Positions 16,682 to 26,477 of a stretch of 64,000 nucleotides of DNA are shown piece after piece. Location: NCBI RefSeq assembly GCF_024054565.1, contig NZ_JAMXLR010000091.1, positions 62,001-126,000 on the forward strand, in the 5' to 3' direction. Position 1 is the stretch's first letter; every line of letters begins with the position of its first letter. This stretch comes from Aeoliella straminimaris. GTDB lineage: Bacteria > Planctomycetota > Planctomycetia > Pirellulales > Lacipirellulaceae. Position numbers and translations under genes: made by a program. The notes beneath the pieces are model-generated. The model was not told where the DNA came from, searched no databases, and saw only the letters and a program-made list of their open reading frames with translations.

Positions 16682-16732
16682 CGCCAGTCGTCACGCCCCC
16701 CTCCTCTCCCCTCCTCTTTTCTATCGACTCGC

Positions 16733-18109
16733 ATGCTCCATCCGCTCTGGATTCTCGCCATTGGCGTTGTTGTCGTCCTGGTCACCATCTTGTGGCTGCG
16801 CCTCAATGCATTTCTAGGATTGATTATCGCTGCGCTCACCGTCAGCCTGCTTACGCCGGGCGAACCAGCCGATAATGTTGCCAGTGTGGCTGCCGCGCTT
16901 GGCAATACCACGGCTGGCATTGGCATTGCCATCGTGCTGGCGGCGATAATTGGCAGCTTACTGGTCGCCAGTGGCGCGGCCGACCGTATCGTGGAAGCGT
17001 CTCTCAAGCTGTTTGGCGAGTCGCGTGGTGCCGGAGCAATGGCGGCCAGTGGGTTTGTCCTGTCGGTGCCGGTGTTTTTCGACACCGTGTTCTATTTGCT
17101 CTTCCCGCTGGCCAGATCGATGTATCGCCGCACAGGCCGGTGCTATCTGCGTTACCTGCTGGCCATCGGCGCCGGTGGCGCGGTGACGCACACCATGGTG
17201 CCGCCCACGCCGGGGCCGCTGCTGATGGCCGACAACATTGGTGTCGACGTTGGCCTGCTGATGCTGGTTGGCGGAGTGGTTGCGGTGCCGATGACCCTCA
17301 CCGGATTGGCGTTTGCTGCCTGGCGCGACCGCCGGATGACGCGTGAGATCGAAATCGATGACGATCTGCCGGACGTCGATCCCGAGAAGTCTGCTGGCAG
17401 ACCAGGGCTCTTAGTGTCGATGCTGCCTATCCTGATTCCCATCCTGTTTATCTCGTTGCCAGCGGTCTTGGGCGAGCGTTTGGACGAATTGCCTGGTTGG
17501 TTGCCTTCCGTGCTGAGACTGCTAGCGGATAAGAACGTCGCCCTGCTGATGGCGCTGTTTGCCGCCCTGGCGGTGTATTGCGTGGTCCGGCGGCCTCGTC
17601 GCCAGGATGTCGCCCAATTGGTGGAACATTCCGTCGTTAGTGCCGGGAGCATCGTGTTGATCACCGCGGCGGGCGGAGCGTTCGGCGGTATGCTGAAACA
17701 GGCCGACGTCGGCCCGGCGATTCAGGGACTTTTCGAAAGCCATACGTCGTCGGCCGGATTCGTGATGCTGTGGATTGCGTTCTTCATGACTTCGCTTATC
17801 AAGTGTGCGCAAGGGTCCACCACTATCGCACTGGTCACGGGCAGCAGCATGGTGGGAGCCATGCTGCAGGGAACCGAAATTGCCCTGCACCCGGTCTACT
17901 TCTGTACGGCCATTGGCTCGGGGGCGATGATTACCAGTTGGTTGAACGATAGCGGATTTTGGCTCTTTTGCCGCATGGGGCACCTGACCGAAGAAGAAGG
18001 TATGACCACTTGGGTTCCCCTCACGGCGCTGATGGGTGTCGCCGGTATGGCCACCACGGTGTTGCTAGCGTCCATATGGCCTGGCGTTGCACCGGCCGTG
18101 GCACAATAG
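16733..18109 (+). CDS. GntP-family gluconate/organic acid permease
   Basis: Predicted 458 aa with about 12 membrane segments. GntP-family landmarks: LNAFLGLIIAAL near the start, GSLLVASGAADRIV, VPVFFDTVFYLLFPLA, the conserved VTHTMVPPTPGPLLMAD stretch, and the C-terminal SLIKCAQGSTTIALVTGSSM and SWLNDSGFWLF blocks. The family carries gluconate, related sugar acids or D-serine with protons. It starts 51 bp after the sulfatase-like gene and could be read through from it, but may also have its own promoter. No sugar-acid kinase or dehydrogenase is next to it, so the substrate is open. Confidence 0.88.
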   Translation: MLHPLWILAIGVVVVLVTILWLRLNAFLGLIIAALTVSLLTPGEPADNVASVAAALGNTTAGIGIAIVLAAIIGSLLVASGAADRIVEASLKLFGESRGAGAMAASGFVLSVPVFFDTVFYLLFPLARSMYRRTGRCYLRYLLAIGAGGAVTHTMVPPTPGPLLMADNIGVDVGLLMLVGGVVAVPMTLTGLAFAAWRDRRMTREIEIDDDLPDVDPEKSAGRPGLLVSMLPILIPILFISLPAVLGERLDELPGWLPSVLRLLADKNVALLMALFAALAVYCVVRRPRRQDVAQLVEHSVVSAGSIVLITAAGGAFGGMLKQADVGPAIQGLFESHTSSAGFVMLWIAFFMTSLIKCAQGSTTIALVTGSSMVGAMLQGTEIALHPVYFCTAIGSGAMITSWLNDSGFWLFCRMGHLTEEEGMTTWVPLTALMGVAGMATTVLLASIWPGVAPAVAQ

Positions 18110-18316
18110 CGTCAAGCTGGAGAGACTAGGCGACGGAGGGTGAGTTTTGTTGGCCCGCCGGATGTGGCTGGTCGGGGTTTGACTGAACTGGCGCCTGGTC
18201 GAGCGATTGGCGTTGAGCTAGCGGCGAATCGCTCTGGTGCTATCTGCAATGCGCAAGTACACTCCGCCCGCCAAGTTAGAGCGCTATGCTGTCGCCGACG
18301 CGGACAAGGATGTCCC

Positions 18317-21300
18317 GTGCTGACTAATAAGAAATTGAATTCGACGCCCCACGGCTGGTGGGCCTTAGTTGTGTTTTTGGCGACGCTGTTCGTCCAAACG
18401 CCACTCACCGCTGCGCCACCCGAGGGCTCCACGCCAACCATGCGTCTCCGCGTGGTTTGGGCCAGCGCTGCCCCGGTGCGGTGGGCGGGTCGACTCTCAG
18501 TGCTGGGCGGACGGCTTGCCGACGTGCAATTGCTGGGGCGCGAACGCGACACCCCCGGAAGCATCTGGCTCGACGGGGGCCAAGTGCTGGTCTCGCAGCC
18601 TCGTCCGCGCACTTTTGATGGGTTCGACATTACGGTGCAAGCGCCACTGGCGAGCACACTGCAAGTCGAACTGCGTGCCGAAGACGACCAGCAACCAAGC
18701 TTGGTTGAGATTCCACTCACCGAGTTGATGCGCGAATCACGACGCACCACCCTCACCAGTGGACCCAGCGAACTGGCCACCACGCTAGTGGTGCACCGAG
18801 TGACCGCCGATGCATTACGCGTCGATTTGCAGCGTGATTCGCTGGTGTGCCAGCCAGGCGAGACGCTGCGAATGCAAGTCGAGCCCGCGCTCGCAGACCT
18901 GGAAGCAGGAGGCTCGATCGACCTGTCCGCCGAACTCTTTCGCGGACGCGGCAACCAGCGAGAGTGGGAGCACACCAAGCGAGTTTCCCTGCCCACCGAG
19001 GGACATGCCGGCGTGCCGGTGGAGGTGCCGCTTCCTATGGTCGATGGCGTGTACTCCATTAAGCTCACCGCCAGCACCCCACCGGGCAACCGGGTGCGGT
19101 TCTGGGAAACGGCCACCGGCACAAAGCTGGCCGAACGGACTTTTCAGGTAGTCGTACTCGGCCAGTCTACTTCCGAACACTACGCCGACGGCGGTTGGCG
19201 TACCACCGTGGAGATCGACCCGGCCAACCCCAAGTGGTATAGCCGCTTGTCGGAATGGACACGGCTCGATCGGCTCACCAACCTGGGCAGTGGCCCCTTG
19301 GGGAGCGAAGAGGCACGCACCGCCAGCATGTCGGGACACACGCTTGTGGAGCTGTCGGCCAGTCGGCACGAACGCCCCACCTGGCAGGCCTATCCCCTGC
19401 CCGCCGCGCAGCCAGGCAAGCCGCACATCGTGGAAGTGGAACTGCCCACGGGGTTCGATCAGCAACTGGCCATTCGAATCTACGAATACAACTCGGCCGG
19501 CAAGCTGGTTCCCAATGGTCCGGGCCGTGGTGTGGTGGTCGACCAGCAACTGGCTAGCAAGGATGATTCCGCCACGGAGAACTGCCGCTACCTGTTCTGG
19601 CCTCGGACGCGGTCGCCTGTGGTGGTGATCGAAAACGTCCGCGAGGACGCCACCGGACGATATGGCCGCATTCGGCTTCGCGTCGCCGAACGAGGCACCG
19701 GGCAGCCCCCCACGATCGCGGATCGCGGCCGGATGGTGGCCGCTTCGTTTGATTGGGAAGCTTTGGTTGATCGAACGGGTGTCCGGGTGCCAAATTCCGA
19801 TGGTCGGATGCCAGTCGACGATCTGCAGACGTTTTACCAACTCGCCGAGCGGACTGCTGCGTTGCTCGAACTATCGGGATACAACGGGGCCGTCGTCGGC
19901 GTGATGGACGGTGGCAGCGCCGCGTTCGATCTGGGAGATGGCCAGTCATTACCGGTGCTCGACACCAGCCGACTGCTGACCGGTGGCACCGACCTGCCGG
20001 CAATCAATCCGACGGAGTTGATGCTCCGCATTTTCTCACGCCGCGGGCTCCGGTTGGTACCGTCGTTGAGGCTCAACGCCAGCCTGCCAGCGATCGAAGC
20101 CAATATCCGCGCGAAGAAGTATCGCTCGCTGGATGAGTATCCCGTGTGGATCGATCTGGCGGGGCGGTTCCGCAGCGTCGTGTTGCCGGAGCTGCCGCAA
20201 GTGCAGCCCTATCACTATCGCCTGGCGCATCCCGACGTGGCGGCCGAAGTCCAGGCCATCGCCCAACGCCTCGCGCAGCAGTGTGCGGACCATGCCGCAT
20301 TCGCCGGGCTGGCCATCGATTTTTCGGCCGACAGCTACGTCGCCTGCCCCCCTTCGATGTATGGCCTGAGCCGTGATCGACTGGCACAGGTGGCCCAAGC
20401 GGCTGGTGCGAATGACAAGCTGCTTGACGTCTGGCGAGAGAAACCTCAGAAGATGCTGGCTGATGCCAACGCCAGGCGGGTGTGGAATGCTCAACGTGCA
20501 GCCGAAGTGACCGCGGTCATCAATCAACTGGCAAAGGTGGTCGGTGCGGCCCGCCCCAACGCGCGGCTGTGGGTGGAGACCAGCCAACTGCTCGAAATGC
20601 GCGAGCTGGATGTGCGGCCCGAACTTATCGGAGAGAGGAGCCTTGACGACCTGTACCTCGAACGCGGGCTCGATGTGGCCACACTGCGAAACAGTCCCGG
20701 GGTAGAGCTTCCCAGTGTGTGGCACCAAACCACCGGGCTCGCGCTCGCCGATGCGGCTCGTTCGCTGGAACTGAACGAGCGGGTCGCGATGCCGGCGAGC
20801 AGCCAACCGGGTGGGGTGGCCGTATGGCATCTGACCTCACCCGTATCGCAACCGCTGGCGTCCGACTTCGTGACACCACACTCGTTGTACACGCCGATCG
20901 CATTCGACCACCTGGGCGCGGGAATTGGCATGCCGGTGGCAGCCGCCCTGCATCAGGATGGAGCCGGATCGCTGATAATTGGCGGGCCCCTCGGACCGGG
21001 CAGCCTGGCCGACAATCGCCGGCGGACGATGCTGAGGTTGCTCACCAGGCTGCCGGCCAGCAGCGCCGAGAACCAGAGTGCAAGCGTCGAACAACCAGTG
21101 GTGGCTCGGGTGTATCGGTCGGCCGATGCCGCGGTGGCCATGGCCACCAACGACTCGCCCTGGCCGGTGGCGGCCACCGTCACTCTGAATGTTGCCGAGC
21201 GCACGACTGGCCTCCGTTTGACCGCCGATGCCGACAACGCGCCCGCCGCATTGTTCTCGCCGGGCACTCACGCGTGGAGCTTGAAACTGGCCCCTTACGA

Positions 21301-22165
21301 AACGCAGGCCATCGAGTTCCAGTCCAACCAGGTGAAGGCCAGCAGCGTTCGTGTCGAACTGGATCCATCGGTCGAGAAGGCACTCGCCGCGCGGTGCAAG
21401 CAGTTGGAGAGCCGCGACCTGAAACCGGTTTCGCTGCCAACCTACGAAGCGATCGCGAATCCATCGTTCGAAGAGACTGACGCCGACGGTCTGGCCTCCG
21501 GTTGGCAAGGTGCTGAAGGCGTAAGGACTGCTTCGCCTGGCGTCGACGGCAGTAGAGCTGCAGTACTGCAGAGCGCCGGGGAGACATCCAGCATCGTCAC
21601 GCTGCCCTTCCGCACGCCCAGCACAGGCCAAATCGAGCTCTCGGCTCAAGTGAAGGTCGTTGAGCTCTCGGACGATTCCAGGCTGAATTTGATTGTCGAG
21701 GACGCTGGCCGCCGTTCTTTCATCCCGCTCACGGCGGAGCTGCTCAAGCAAAACAGCCGTGCTAAGGAGTGGAATAGGTACCAGTTTGGTGTCGAAAATC
21801 TCTCGCTCAATTCACGTGGCGAGATTCGGATTCGCATCGAAATGACCGGCACCGGCGAAGTGTGGATCGACGACCTGCAGTTACACACGCTGGTGTATCC
21901 GCTGGACGTCTATGAGGAAGAGTCGAGCCAGAAAGTGCTGGCCCTGGTGCAGCACGTCAAAAGCGCTCGTCGAGCCCTCGAGGCCCGCGAGTACGCTGAA
22001 TGCCTGGACGTACTCGACTCCTATTGGTCGCGGTTCATCCTCGAACACCTGCCAGAAATCGAGACCCCCGCGGCCGAATCACTTGCACCAGCCGAAGCGA
22101 CTCCCACGGAATCGGAATCGACGCCTCGCATCAGCGACCGTGTCAAGAACTGGTTCCGCTTCTAG
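18317..22165 (+). CDS. large secreted protein with glycosidase-like (GHL10-like) core and C-terminal jelly-roll
   Basis: GTG 18317 is chosen: AAGGA lies 6 nt upstream and the product starts with a signal peptide (WWALVVFLATLFVQTPLTAA). The mature protein is about 1250 aa. Residues about 40-400 look like all-beta domains. A central part (about 480-830) has the pattern of a TIM-barrel glycosidase of the family-10-like group (SGYNGAVVGVMDGG, EYPVWIDLAG, FAGLAIDFSADSY, ARLWVET). The region near residue 1050 (NPSFEETDADGLASGWQGAE) begins a carbohydrate-binding jelly-roll ending in GEVWIDDLQLHTLVYP. It is probably exported and acts on or binds glycans; exact catalytic residues cannot be fixed by eye. 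It converges on the dus gene. Confidence 0.6.
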   Translation: MLTNKKLNSTPHGWWALVVFLATLFVQTPLTAAPPEGSTPTMRLRVVWASAAPVRWAGRLSVLGGRLADVQLLGRERDTPGSIWLDGGQVLVSQPRPRTFDGFDITVQAPLASTLQVELRAEDDQQPSLVEIPLTELMRESRRTTLTSGPSELATTLVVHRVTADALRVDLQRDSLVCQPGETLRMQVEPALADLEAGGSIDLSAELFRGRGNQREWEHTKRVSLPTEGHAGVPVEVPLPMVDGVYSIKLTASTPPGNRVRFWETATGTKLAERTFQVVVLGQSTSEHYADGGWRTTVEIDPANPKWYSRLSEWTRLDRLTNLGSGPLGSEEARTASMSGHTLVELSASRHERPTWQAYPLPAAQPGKPHIVEVELPTGFDQQLAIRIYEYNSAGKLVPNGPGRGVVVDQQLASKDDSATENCRYLFWPRTRSPVVVIENVREDATGRYGRIRLRVAERGTGQPPTIADRGRMVAASFDWEALVDRTGVRVPNSDGRMPVDDLQTFYQLAERTAALLELSGYNGAVVGVMDGGSAAFDLGDGQSLPVLDTSRLLTGGTDLPAINPTELMLRIFSRRGLRLVPSLRLNASLPAIEANIRAKKYRSLDEYPVWIDLAGRFRSVVLPELPQVQPYHYRLAHPDVAAEVQAIAQRLAQQCADHAAFAGLAIDFSADSYVACPPSMYGLSRDRLAQVAQAAGANDKLLDVWREKPQKMLADANARRVWNAQRAAEVTAVINQLAKVVGAARPNARLWVETSQLLEMRELDVRPELIGERSLDDLYLERGLDVATLRNSPGVELPSVWHQTTGLALADAARSLELNERVAMPASSQPGGVAVWHLTSPVSQPLASDFVTPHSLYTPIAFDHLGAGIGMPVAAALHQDGAGSLIIGGPLGPGSLADNRRRTMLRLLTRLPASSAENQSASVEQPVVARVYRSADAAVAMATNDSPWPVAATVTLNVAERTTGLRLTADADNAPAALFSPGTHAWSLKLAPYETQAIEFQSNQVKASSVRVELDPSVEKALAARCKQLESRDLKPVSLPTYEAIANPSFEETDADGLASGWQGAEGVRTASPGVDGSRAAVLQSAGETSSIVTLPFRTPSTGQIELSAQVKVVELSDDSRLNLIVEDAGRRSFIPLTAELLKQNSRAKEWNRYQFGVENLSLNSRGEIRIRIEMTGTGEVWIDDLQLHTLVYPLDVYEEESSQKVLALVQHVKSARRALEAREYAECLDVLDSYWSRFILEHLPEIETPAAESLAPAEATPTESESTPRISDRVKNWFRF

Positions 22166-22168
22166 TTT

Positions 22169-22187
22169 ACTGAAGTCAGTCGCGACT
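22169..22187. repeat. two abutting palindromes in a 25-bp convergent gap
   Basis: ACTGA-AG-TCAGT (22169-22180) and AGTCGCGACT (22178-22187) overlap by three bases between the stops of the glycosidase-like gene and dus. There is no T run in either direction, so they are weak terminator candidates at best. Confidence 0.3.
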
Positions 22188-22190
22188 CAT

Positions 22191-23261
22191 CTAACTCACG
22201 CCGGCAGGTTCCATGACTGGCGCCGGTTCGTCGATCGCAGGATGCACCCCCGCGTCGTCGGTGGCGTACCAGCGCTGAAGAACTTCGCGCCACGCCCCGG
22301 GTTGCTTGACCGTACAGAAGTCCTTGCGCACCTCTTCTTGCCGTGGATGCAGTTGTGAATACTTGATAGAGAACTTTCGCATGGTCGGCACACAACGATC
22401 GGGGCCGTAGGTCTCTTCGGCCAGGCGAAAGTGCTCGGCAATCACGTCGCGCTGCTCGAAAAGGCTGGGCGGGTCTGGCAATGCTTCGCCGCGTGCCAAG
22501 GCCCGCGCCTGGTCGAACACCCACGGATTACCAATCGCTCCACGGGCCACGGTCACCCCATCGACCCCCGTGCAGCGGATCATGTCCAGGCACGCTTGCG
22601 CGGTAAATAGATCGCCGCTGCCCAGCAGCACCCGTTTGCCGGCGTGTGACTTCAGCTCACGGAGGAAATCCCACCGCGAGGGACCGTTGTAACGCTGCAT
22701 CACAGTGCGGCCATGCACAGTGATGGCCGCCGCGCCTCGAGCGTACGCACCATCGAAGATAGCAAAGAACTGCTCGCGGCTCTCGGGCGTGTCGTCGATG
22801 CCCCGTCGCATTTTCACGGTGACCGGTATGTCGTCCGGCACCGCCTGGCGAACTCGCTCGACGATCTCGAGCGCCACCTCAGGCTGGCTCAGATGGAAAC
22901 CGCCCCGACAGCGTCCCAGCACCTTCTTCACGGGGCAGCCGAAGTTGATATCGATGACGTTGAAACCGGCTTCCACCAGTTTCAGGGCCGCGGGGCCGAA
23001 CTGTTCGGGCTCGGCGCCCATCAGTTGGCCCCCCACGGGATGTTCCTCGTCGGCGATATGCAGAAAGTGGCTCGTCCGCTTCCGCTGTTTGAAGTTTACC
23101 AAGAATTGGTCGAGCATCACCTCGCAAATGGTGTACGGGGCACCCATGCGGCGGGCGATCACCCGCATCGGCGAGTCGCTATACCCGCTCAGTGCAGCCT
23201 GCACAACAGGGAAGTCCAGCTCGATGGGACCAATGCGGAGTTGGGGAAGTGTTTCGGACAT
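22191..23261 (-). CDS. dus: tRNA-dihydrouridine synthase
   Basis: Reduces specific uridines of tRNA to dihydrouridine using FMN and NADPH. The start is placed at ATG 23261 (MSETLPQ), with GGGAG upstream; in-frame ATGs at 23288 and 23297 are possible. The 356-aa protein has the flavin-barrel signs: VVQAALSGYSDSPMR, INFGCPVKKV with the catalytic Cys, VTVKMRRGIDD, ITVHGRTVMQRYNGPSRWD, LLGSGDLFTA and GVDGVTVARGAIGNPW. After GCP the usual Gly/Ala-rich GxAGSALL stretch is replaced by GRCRGGFHL, an unusual variant. It lies 32 bp downstream of queG and is probably co-transcribed, giving a two-gene tRNA modification unit. Confidence 0.9.
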   Translation of the reverse strand: MSETLPQLRIGPIELDFPVVQAALSGYSDSPMRVIARRMGAPYTICEVMLDQFLVNFKQRKRTSHFLHIADEEHPVGGQLMGAEPEQFGPAALKLVEAGFNVIDINFGCPVKKVLGRCRGGFHLSQPEVALEIVERVRQAVPDDIPVTVKMRRGIDDTPESREQFFAIFDGAYARGAAAITVHGRTVMQRYNGPSRWDFLRELKSHAGKRVLLGSGDLFTAQACLDMIRCTGVDGVTVARGAIGNPWVFDQARALARGEALPDPPSLFEQRDVIAEHFRLAEETYGPDRCVPTMRKFSIKYSQLHPRQEEVRKDFCTVKQPGAWREVLQRWYATDDAGVHPAIDEPAPVMEPAGVS

Positions 23262-23293
23262 GCTGCTATTTTCTCCCGCGATTGCCATAAAGG

Positions 23294-24436
23294 TCAACCG
23301 ACAGCGGGGCCCAAGTCCGGCGAACCGAGGGCCCGTTGGATCTCGCCCTGCACTTCCGGGTCCGACTCTACCGCCAAACGATCGCGCAGAGCTTCCCGGC
23401 CGGCGGTGTCGTACTTACCCAAGGCCCACGCTGCCGCGCCACGGACCAAGGGTTCGGCATCGTTCAGGCCTCGCACCAAAGCGGGCAGCGCGGATTCCGA
23501 CGGATGATTGCCCAGCACGATGGCCGCGTTGCGGAGGATGCCACGCCGCTTCGGGCGCCATAGCGGAGTGCGGCGAAACCTCGCCCGAAATGCTTCATCG
23601 TCCAATTCGAACAGTTCCGCCAGCTCTACCGGGTTCGTGTCGTCGCGGGGGGCGAACCGCGGCTCGCTGGCTTGGGGCGAGCGATTGTTCCACGGACAGA
23701 CTTCCTGGCACAGGTCGCAGCCAAACAGCCACTCGCCCATGCCATCGCGGAGTTCCAACGGGATCGCATCGCGGTGCTCGATGGTCAGGTAGCTGATGCA
23801 CCGCGACGCGTCGAGCACATGCGGCTGGGGAAACGCATCGGTGGGGCACACGTCCAGGCAGGCCGTGCAGGTGCCGCAGTAGTCCTTGATTGGCGTCTCG
23901 TCATAATTGAGTTGCAGGTCCGTCAGCAAGGCCGCGAGGAAGAACCAACTGCCCTGCGAGCGATTGAGCAACAGCGTGTGCTTGCCAATCCAGCCGAGGC
24001 CAGCCAGTTGGGCAAATTCTCGCTCGAGCAGCGGAGCGGTATCGATCACGCCGCGGACGCGGGTTTCGGGGAACTGCCGGGTCACGTCGCGCGCCAGCTG
24101 TTTGAGCCAGCCGTGAATCACGTCGTGGTAGTCCTCAACACCCCACGCGTAGCGCGAGACTCGGCCACTGCCTGCGGGTATCGTGGCCGGTGCCGACGTG
24201 CGGTAATCGATCGTGAGCATCACCAGGCTGCGGACGCCATCGAGCACGCTCTGCGGATGGTCGTAGGCGTCGCGGCGATTGGCCAACCACTGCATGGTGC
24301 CGCCGTAGCCCGCTTCGAGCCACTGGTCGAGGTGCGTGGTGCCGGTGGCCGTCACAGCGGGCGCAATACCCACCGAGGAGAAGCCAATCTCTGCGGCTCG
24401 CTGCTTGATCCAATCGGTACAATCGGCACTATCCAT
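23294..24436 (-). CDS. queG: epoxyqueuosine reductase QueG
   Basis: Catalyses the last step of queuosine synthesis in tRNA, reducing epoxyqueuosine with cobalamin and two [4Fe-4S] clusters. ATG 24436 (MDSADCTDWIKQRAAEIGF) gives a normal N-terminus and 380 aa. Two ferredoxin-type cysteine sets are visible: CGTCTACLDVCPTDAF and, with CISYLTIEHR between, CDLCQEVCPWN. The C-terminus continues in a HEAT-like repeat (LVRGLNDAEPLVRGAAAWAL), standard for the long form of QueG. The dus gene follows after 32 bp. Confidence 0.95.
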   Translation of the reverse strand: MDSADCTDWIKQRAAEIGFSSVGIAPAVTATGTTHLDQWLEAGYGGTMQWLANRRDAYDHPQSVLDGVRSLVMLTIDYRTSAPATIPAGSGRVSRYAWGVEDYHDVIHGWLKQLARDVTRQFPETRVRGVIDTAPLLEREFAQLAGLGWIGKHTLLLNRSQGSWFFLAALLTDLQLNYDETPIKDYCGTCTACLDVCPTDAFPQPHVLDASRCISYLTIEHRDAIPLELRDGMGEWLFGCDLCQEVCPWNNRSPQASEPRFAPRDDTNPVELAELFELDDEAFRARFRRTPLWRPKRRGILRNAAIVLGNHPSESALPALVRGLNDAEPLVRGAAAWALGKYDTAGREALRDRLAVESDPEVQGEIQRALGSPDLGPAVG

Positions 24437-24597
24437 CTCCGCAATTCTACCCGCTGGCAGCCTAGTGCCCAAAACCGGGTGGAATTTGGACCTATGGGCG
24501 AATTTGGTTGCCATCGGTCGGCGGCCTGATTAGCGTGGAATTAGGTCTCGCAAACGACTCAATGCTTATCCCGCGCTTAACAGAGAGATTTCCCACC

Positions 24598-25113
24598 ATG
24601 CACGCCCGCCTTACACTCACTGCTCTTACGTTTGCCCTTGCGATTGGGCTTGGTACCACTTCCTTCGCCGATGGCTACGCTTCTGCTGGCGGTGGCTCGG
24701 GCCATCGTGGCCACGGCTTCGGAGGACGCGGATTCGGTGGCCCTGCCTACGTGGGCGGCTACGGCATTGGCTACGGCTGGGGCGGCGTCGGCGCCCTGTA
24801 CAACGGGCTCGACTTCTACAGCGACTACCGTGTGCCTTACTTTGCAGCCCATCCCCCCGTGTATTACAGCCGGCCCGTACCGCGAACCTACGGCCACTCG
24901 CCATTCGCCTATCCGCCTAATTTCCGCACTCCCGAAATTTGCTGTGCTGCAGAGCCCGTAACCATCGAAAACCCGTACGTGCCGACCAGCAACCCGCCGG
25001 CCCAGCAGACCAAAGAGTCCGACGAGACGGTCTCGGCACCTGCTGCTCCGAAGCCGCTGGTCGTGGTGAATCCATACGTGGTCGATTCATCGCTGGCCGA
25101 AGCTGGTCGCTAG
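24598..25113 (+). CDS. secreted glycine-rich protein of unknown function
   Basis: ATG 24598 is selected because a signal peptide begins there (MHARLTLTALTFALAIGLG ending TTSFADG); GAGAG lies upstream. The mature part of about 145 residues starts with Gly/Tyr/His-rich sequence (GHGFGGRGFGGPAYVGGYG), followed by a Pro/Tyr-rich stretch (HPPVYYSRPVPRTYG) and a Cys pair (EICCAAE). It contains two related elements, ENPYVPTS and VNPYVVDSS. This composition fits surface or cell-wall-associated proteins of planctomycetes, but no function can be given. The gene stands alone between divergent queG and the next lipoprotein. Confidence 0.65.
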   Translation: MHARLTLTALTFALAIGLGTTSFADGYASAGGGSGHRGHGFGGRGFGGPAYVGGYGIGYGWGGVGALYNGLDFYSDYRVPYFAAHPPVYYSRPVPRTYGHSPFAYPPNFRTPEICCAAEPVTIENPYVPTSNPPAQQTKESDETVSAPAAPKPLVVVNPYVVDSSLAEAGR

Positions 25114-25227
25114 CACTCAATAGCCAGCAAATCGCTCTGGACAGCATGCGACGTTTTCGCGATGCTCCGCTCACCTCGTGAGAAGTTCTGCGGAGATGGA
25201 ACATCCGCTCGGCGCTCCGCGAGGTCC

Positions 25228-25247
25228 GGCTCAAAAGGAATTGAGCC
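25228..25247 (+). repeat. hairpin upstream of the lipoprotein gene
   Basis: GGCTCAA-AAGGAA-TTGAGCC is a perfect 7-bp stem with a 6-nt purine loop, 40-60 bp ahead of the next start codon. It has no T run after it. It could be a leader structure of the lipoprotein mRNA. Confidence 0.35.
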
Positions 25248-25309
25248 TGAAGTTCATACTCTTCACTCGCGAAATCTGATCGAAGCATATGGCAGAAAGG
25301 ATGCTGCCG

Positions 25310-26296
25310 ATGGCTAGCAGCAAAGTGTTCAGCGTCACCGCATGGCGCGTGATGGTGATTGCACTGATGGGCACGATGGCCACCGCAGGCTGTCGTAGTT
25401 CGCAGCAAACCTCTATTTCCAACCCCTTCTTGTCGGCCGATCGCGTACCGGCTCCGGCGTCCAGAATTCCTGCGCAGGGCACTGCGACCCCCTACTATCC
25501 AGGACAAATGGCCCCGGCCATGCCTGGCGCCACGCAGCCGCTGCAGCCACTGGGGGCCCTGCCCCCGTCGGACGACATCACGCCCATTCGGGGCGATGGG
25601 TCGCTTGTCGAGGGGGCTCCGCTCGCTTCTGGGGCTCTGGCCAGCAACGAGTCGGCGGTACAGATTCCCAGCGACGAAGGCTCCATGCGGTTCACCCCGC
25701 CGCCGGTGCAGCCCGCTGCGCCCGCCGTGGCGGCTTCGCAGCCCGTTGCCGCCAATGCCCCGTCGATGGCTGTGGCAGCCAACCCTGGCCTGGTGACGCC
25801 CACGCCCACGGTGTTTCGCGATAATCAGCCCCCTTCCACGGCGCCGGTGATTAACAACTGGCCCCCCGCTCCCAGCTCCTCTCCCCAGGTGACGCTGAAC
25901 CCGGTGTCCACCGGCGGCAATGCCTCGGGCTTGTTCCGCGATCCGGCAGTTCCCGCACAAGCGCCTGCCTTGATCAACGAGTCCGCACCTCAGCCATCGG
26001 TGGCTCAGCCGCTGACCGCACCGCGAGCACGTATACCTGGTGCCGAAGAGATGATTCGCGAGGAAGTGGTGCCTGGCACCATCAACACGACCAGCTACCA
26101 GGTTGGCATGGCTGGCGGCGTCCAGGGCGATCCCATCGTCATTCCACCACCTGGCTACGTCCCCTCGTCGTTCGAGCCTGCGACTCCCACCGCTCCAGCC
26201 AGCGATGCGTTTGTCCCTCGAGGCACCAGCCGAGGGCAGTCGGAGGGTGGATTCTCCCAGCCGGGCATCCCCACCATTCGTGTCACACCGGGCTAG
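25310..26296 (+). CDS. Pro/Ala-rich lipoprotein of unknown function
   Basis: Starts are possible at ATG 25289, 25301 and 25310; the last has AAAGGA spaced 8 nt upstream and is used (328 aa). The N-terminus is a lipoprotein signal: MASSKVFSVTAWRVMVIALM followed by the lipobox-like ATAGC, so the Cys is probably lipidated. The rest is low-complexity Pro/Ala/Gln/Ser sequence with no repeats long enough to name and no catalytic motif. It is probably a surface-exposed, disordered lipoprotein. The 180-bp gap before secA contains no gene. Confidence 0.62.
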   Translation: MASSKVFSVTAWRVMVIALMGTMATAGCRSSQQTSISNPFLSADRVPAPASRIPAQGTATPYYPGQMAPAMPGATQPLQPLGALPPSDDITPIRGDGSLVEGAPLASGALASNESAVQIPSDEGSMRFTPPPVQPAAPAVAASQPVAANAPSMAVAANPGLVTPTPTVFRDNQPPSTAPVINNWPPAPSSSPQVTLNPVSTGGNASGLFRDPAVPAQAPALINESAPQPSVAQPLTAPRARIPGAEEMIREEVVPGTINTTSYQVGMAGGVQGDPIVIPPPGYVPSSFEPATPTAPASDAFVPRGTSRGQSEGGFSQPGIPTIRVTPG

Positions 26297-26477
26297 CAGC
26301 TGCTCGCGTGGATTGCACTGAGTGACCGAAAAGGCAAGCACCCTCACACAGCGCCACCGACTGTGTGGGAGCCAAGGGAATCGGTTCAAACATCCCCCAT
26401 GCTCGACTTCTGCATCCTGCCTCGGCAGTGCATCGAGGTCCAGTTGCAGCGAATGCTACTGTTATTCCACCCAGTCG

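Noticed and set aside
26380..26400. GGTTCAAACATCCC resembling a tRNA T arm
   Set aside because: No matching acceptor, D or anticodon arms around it.
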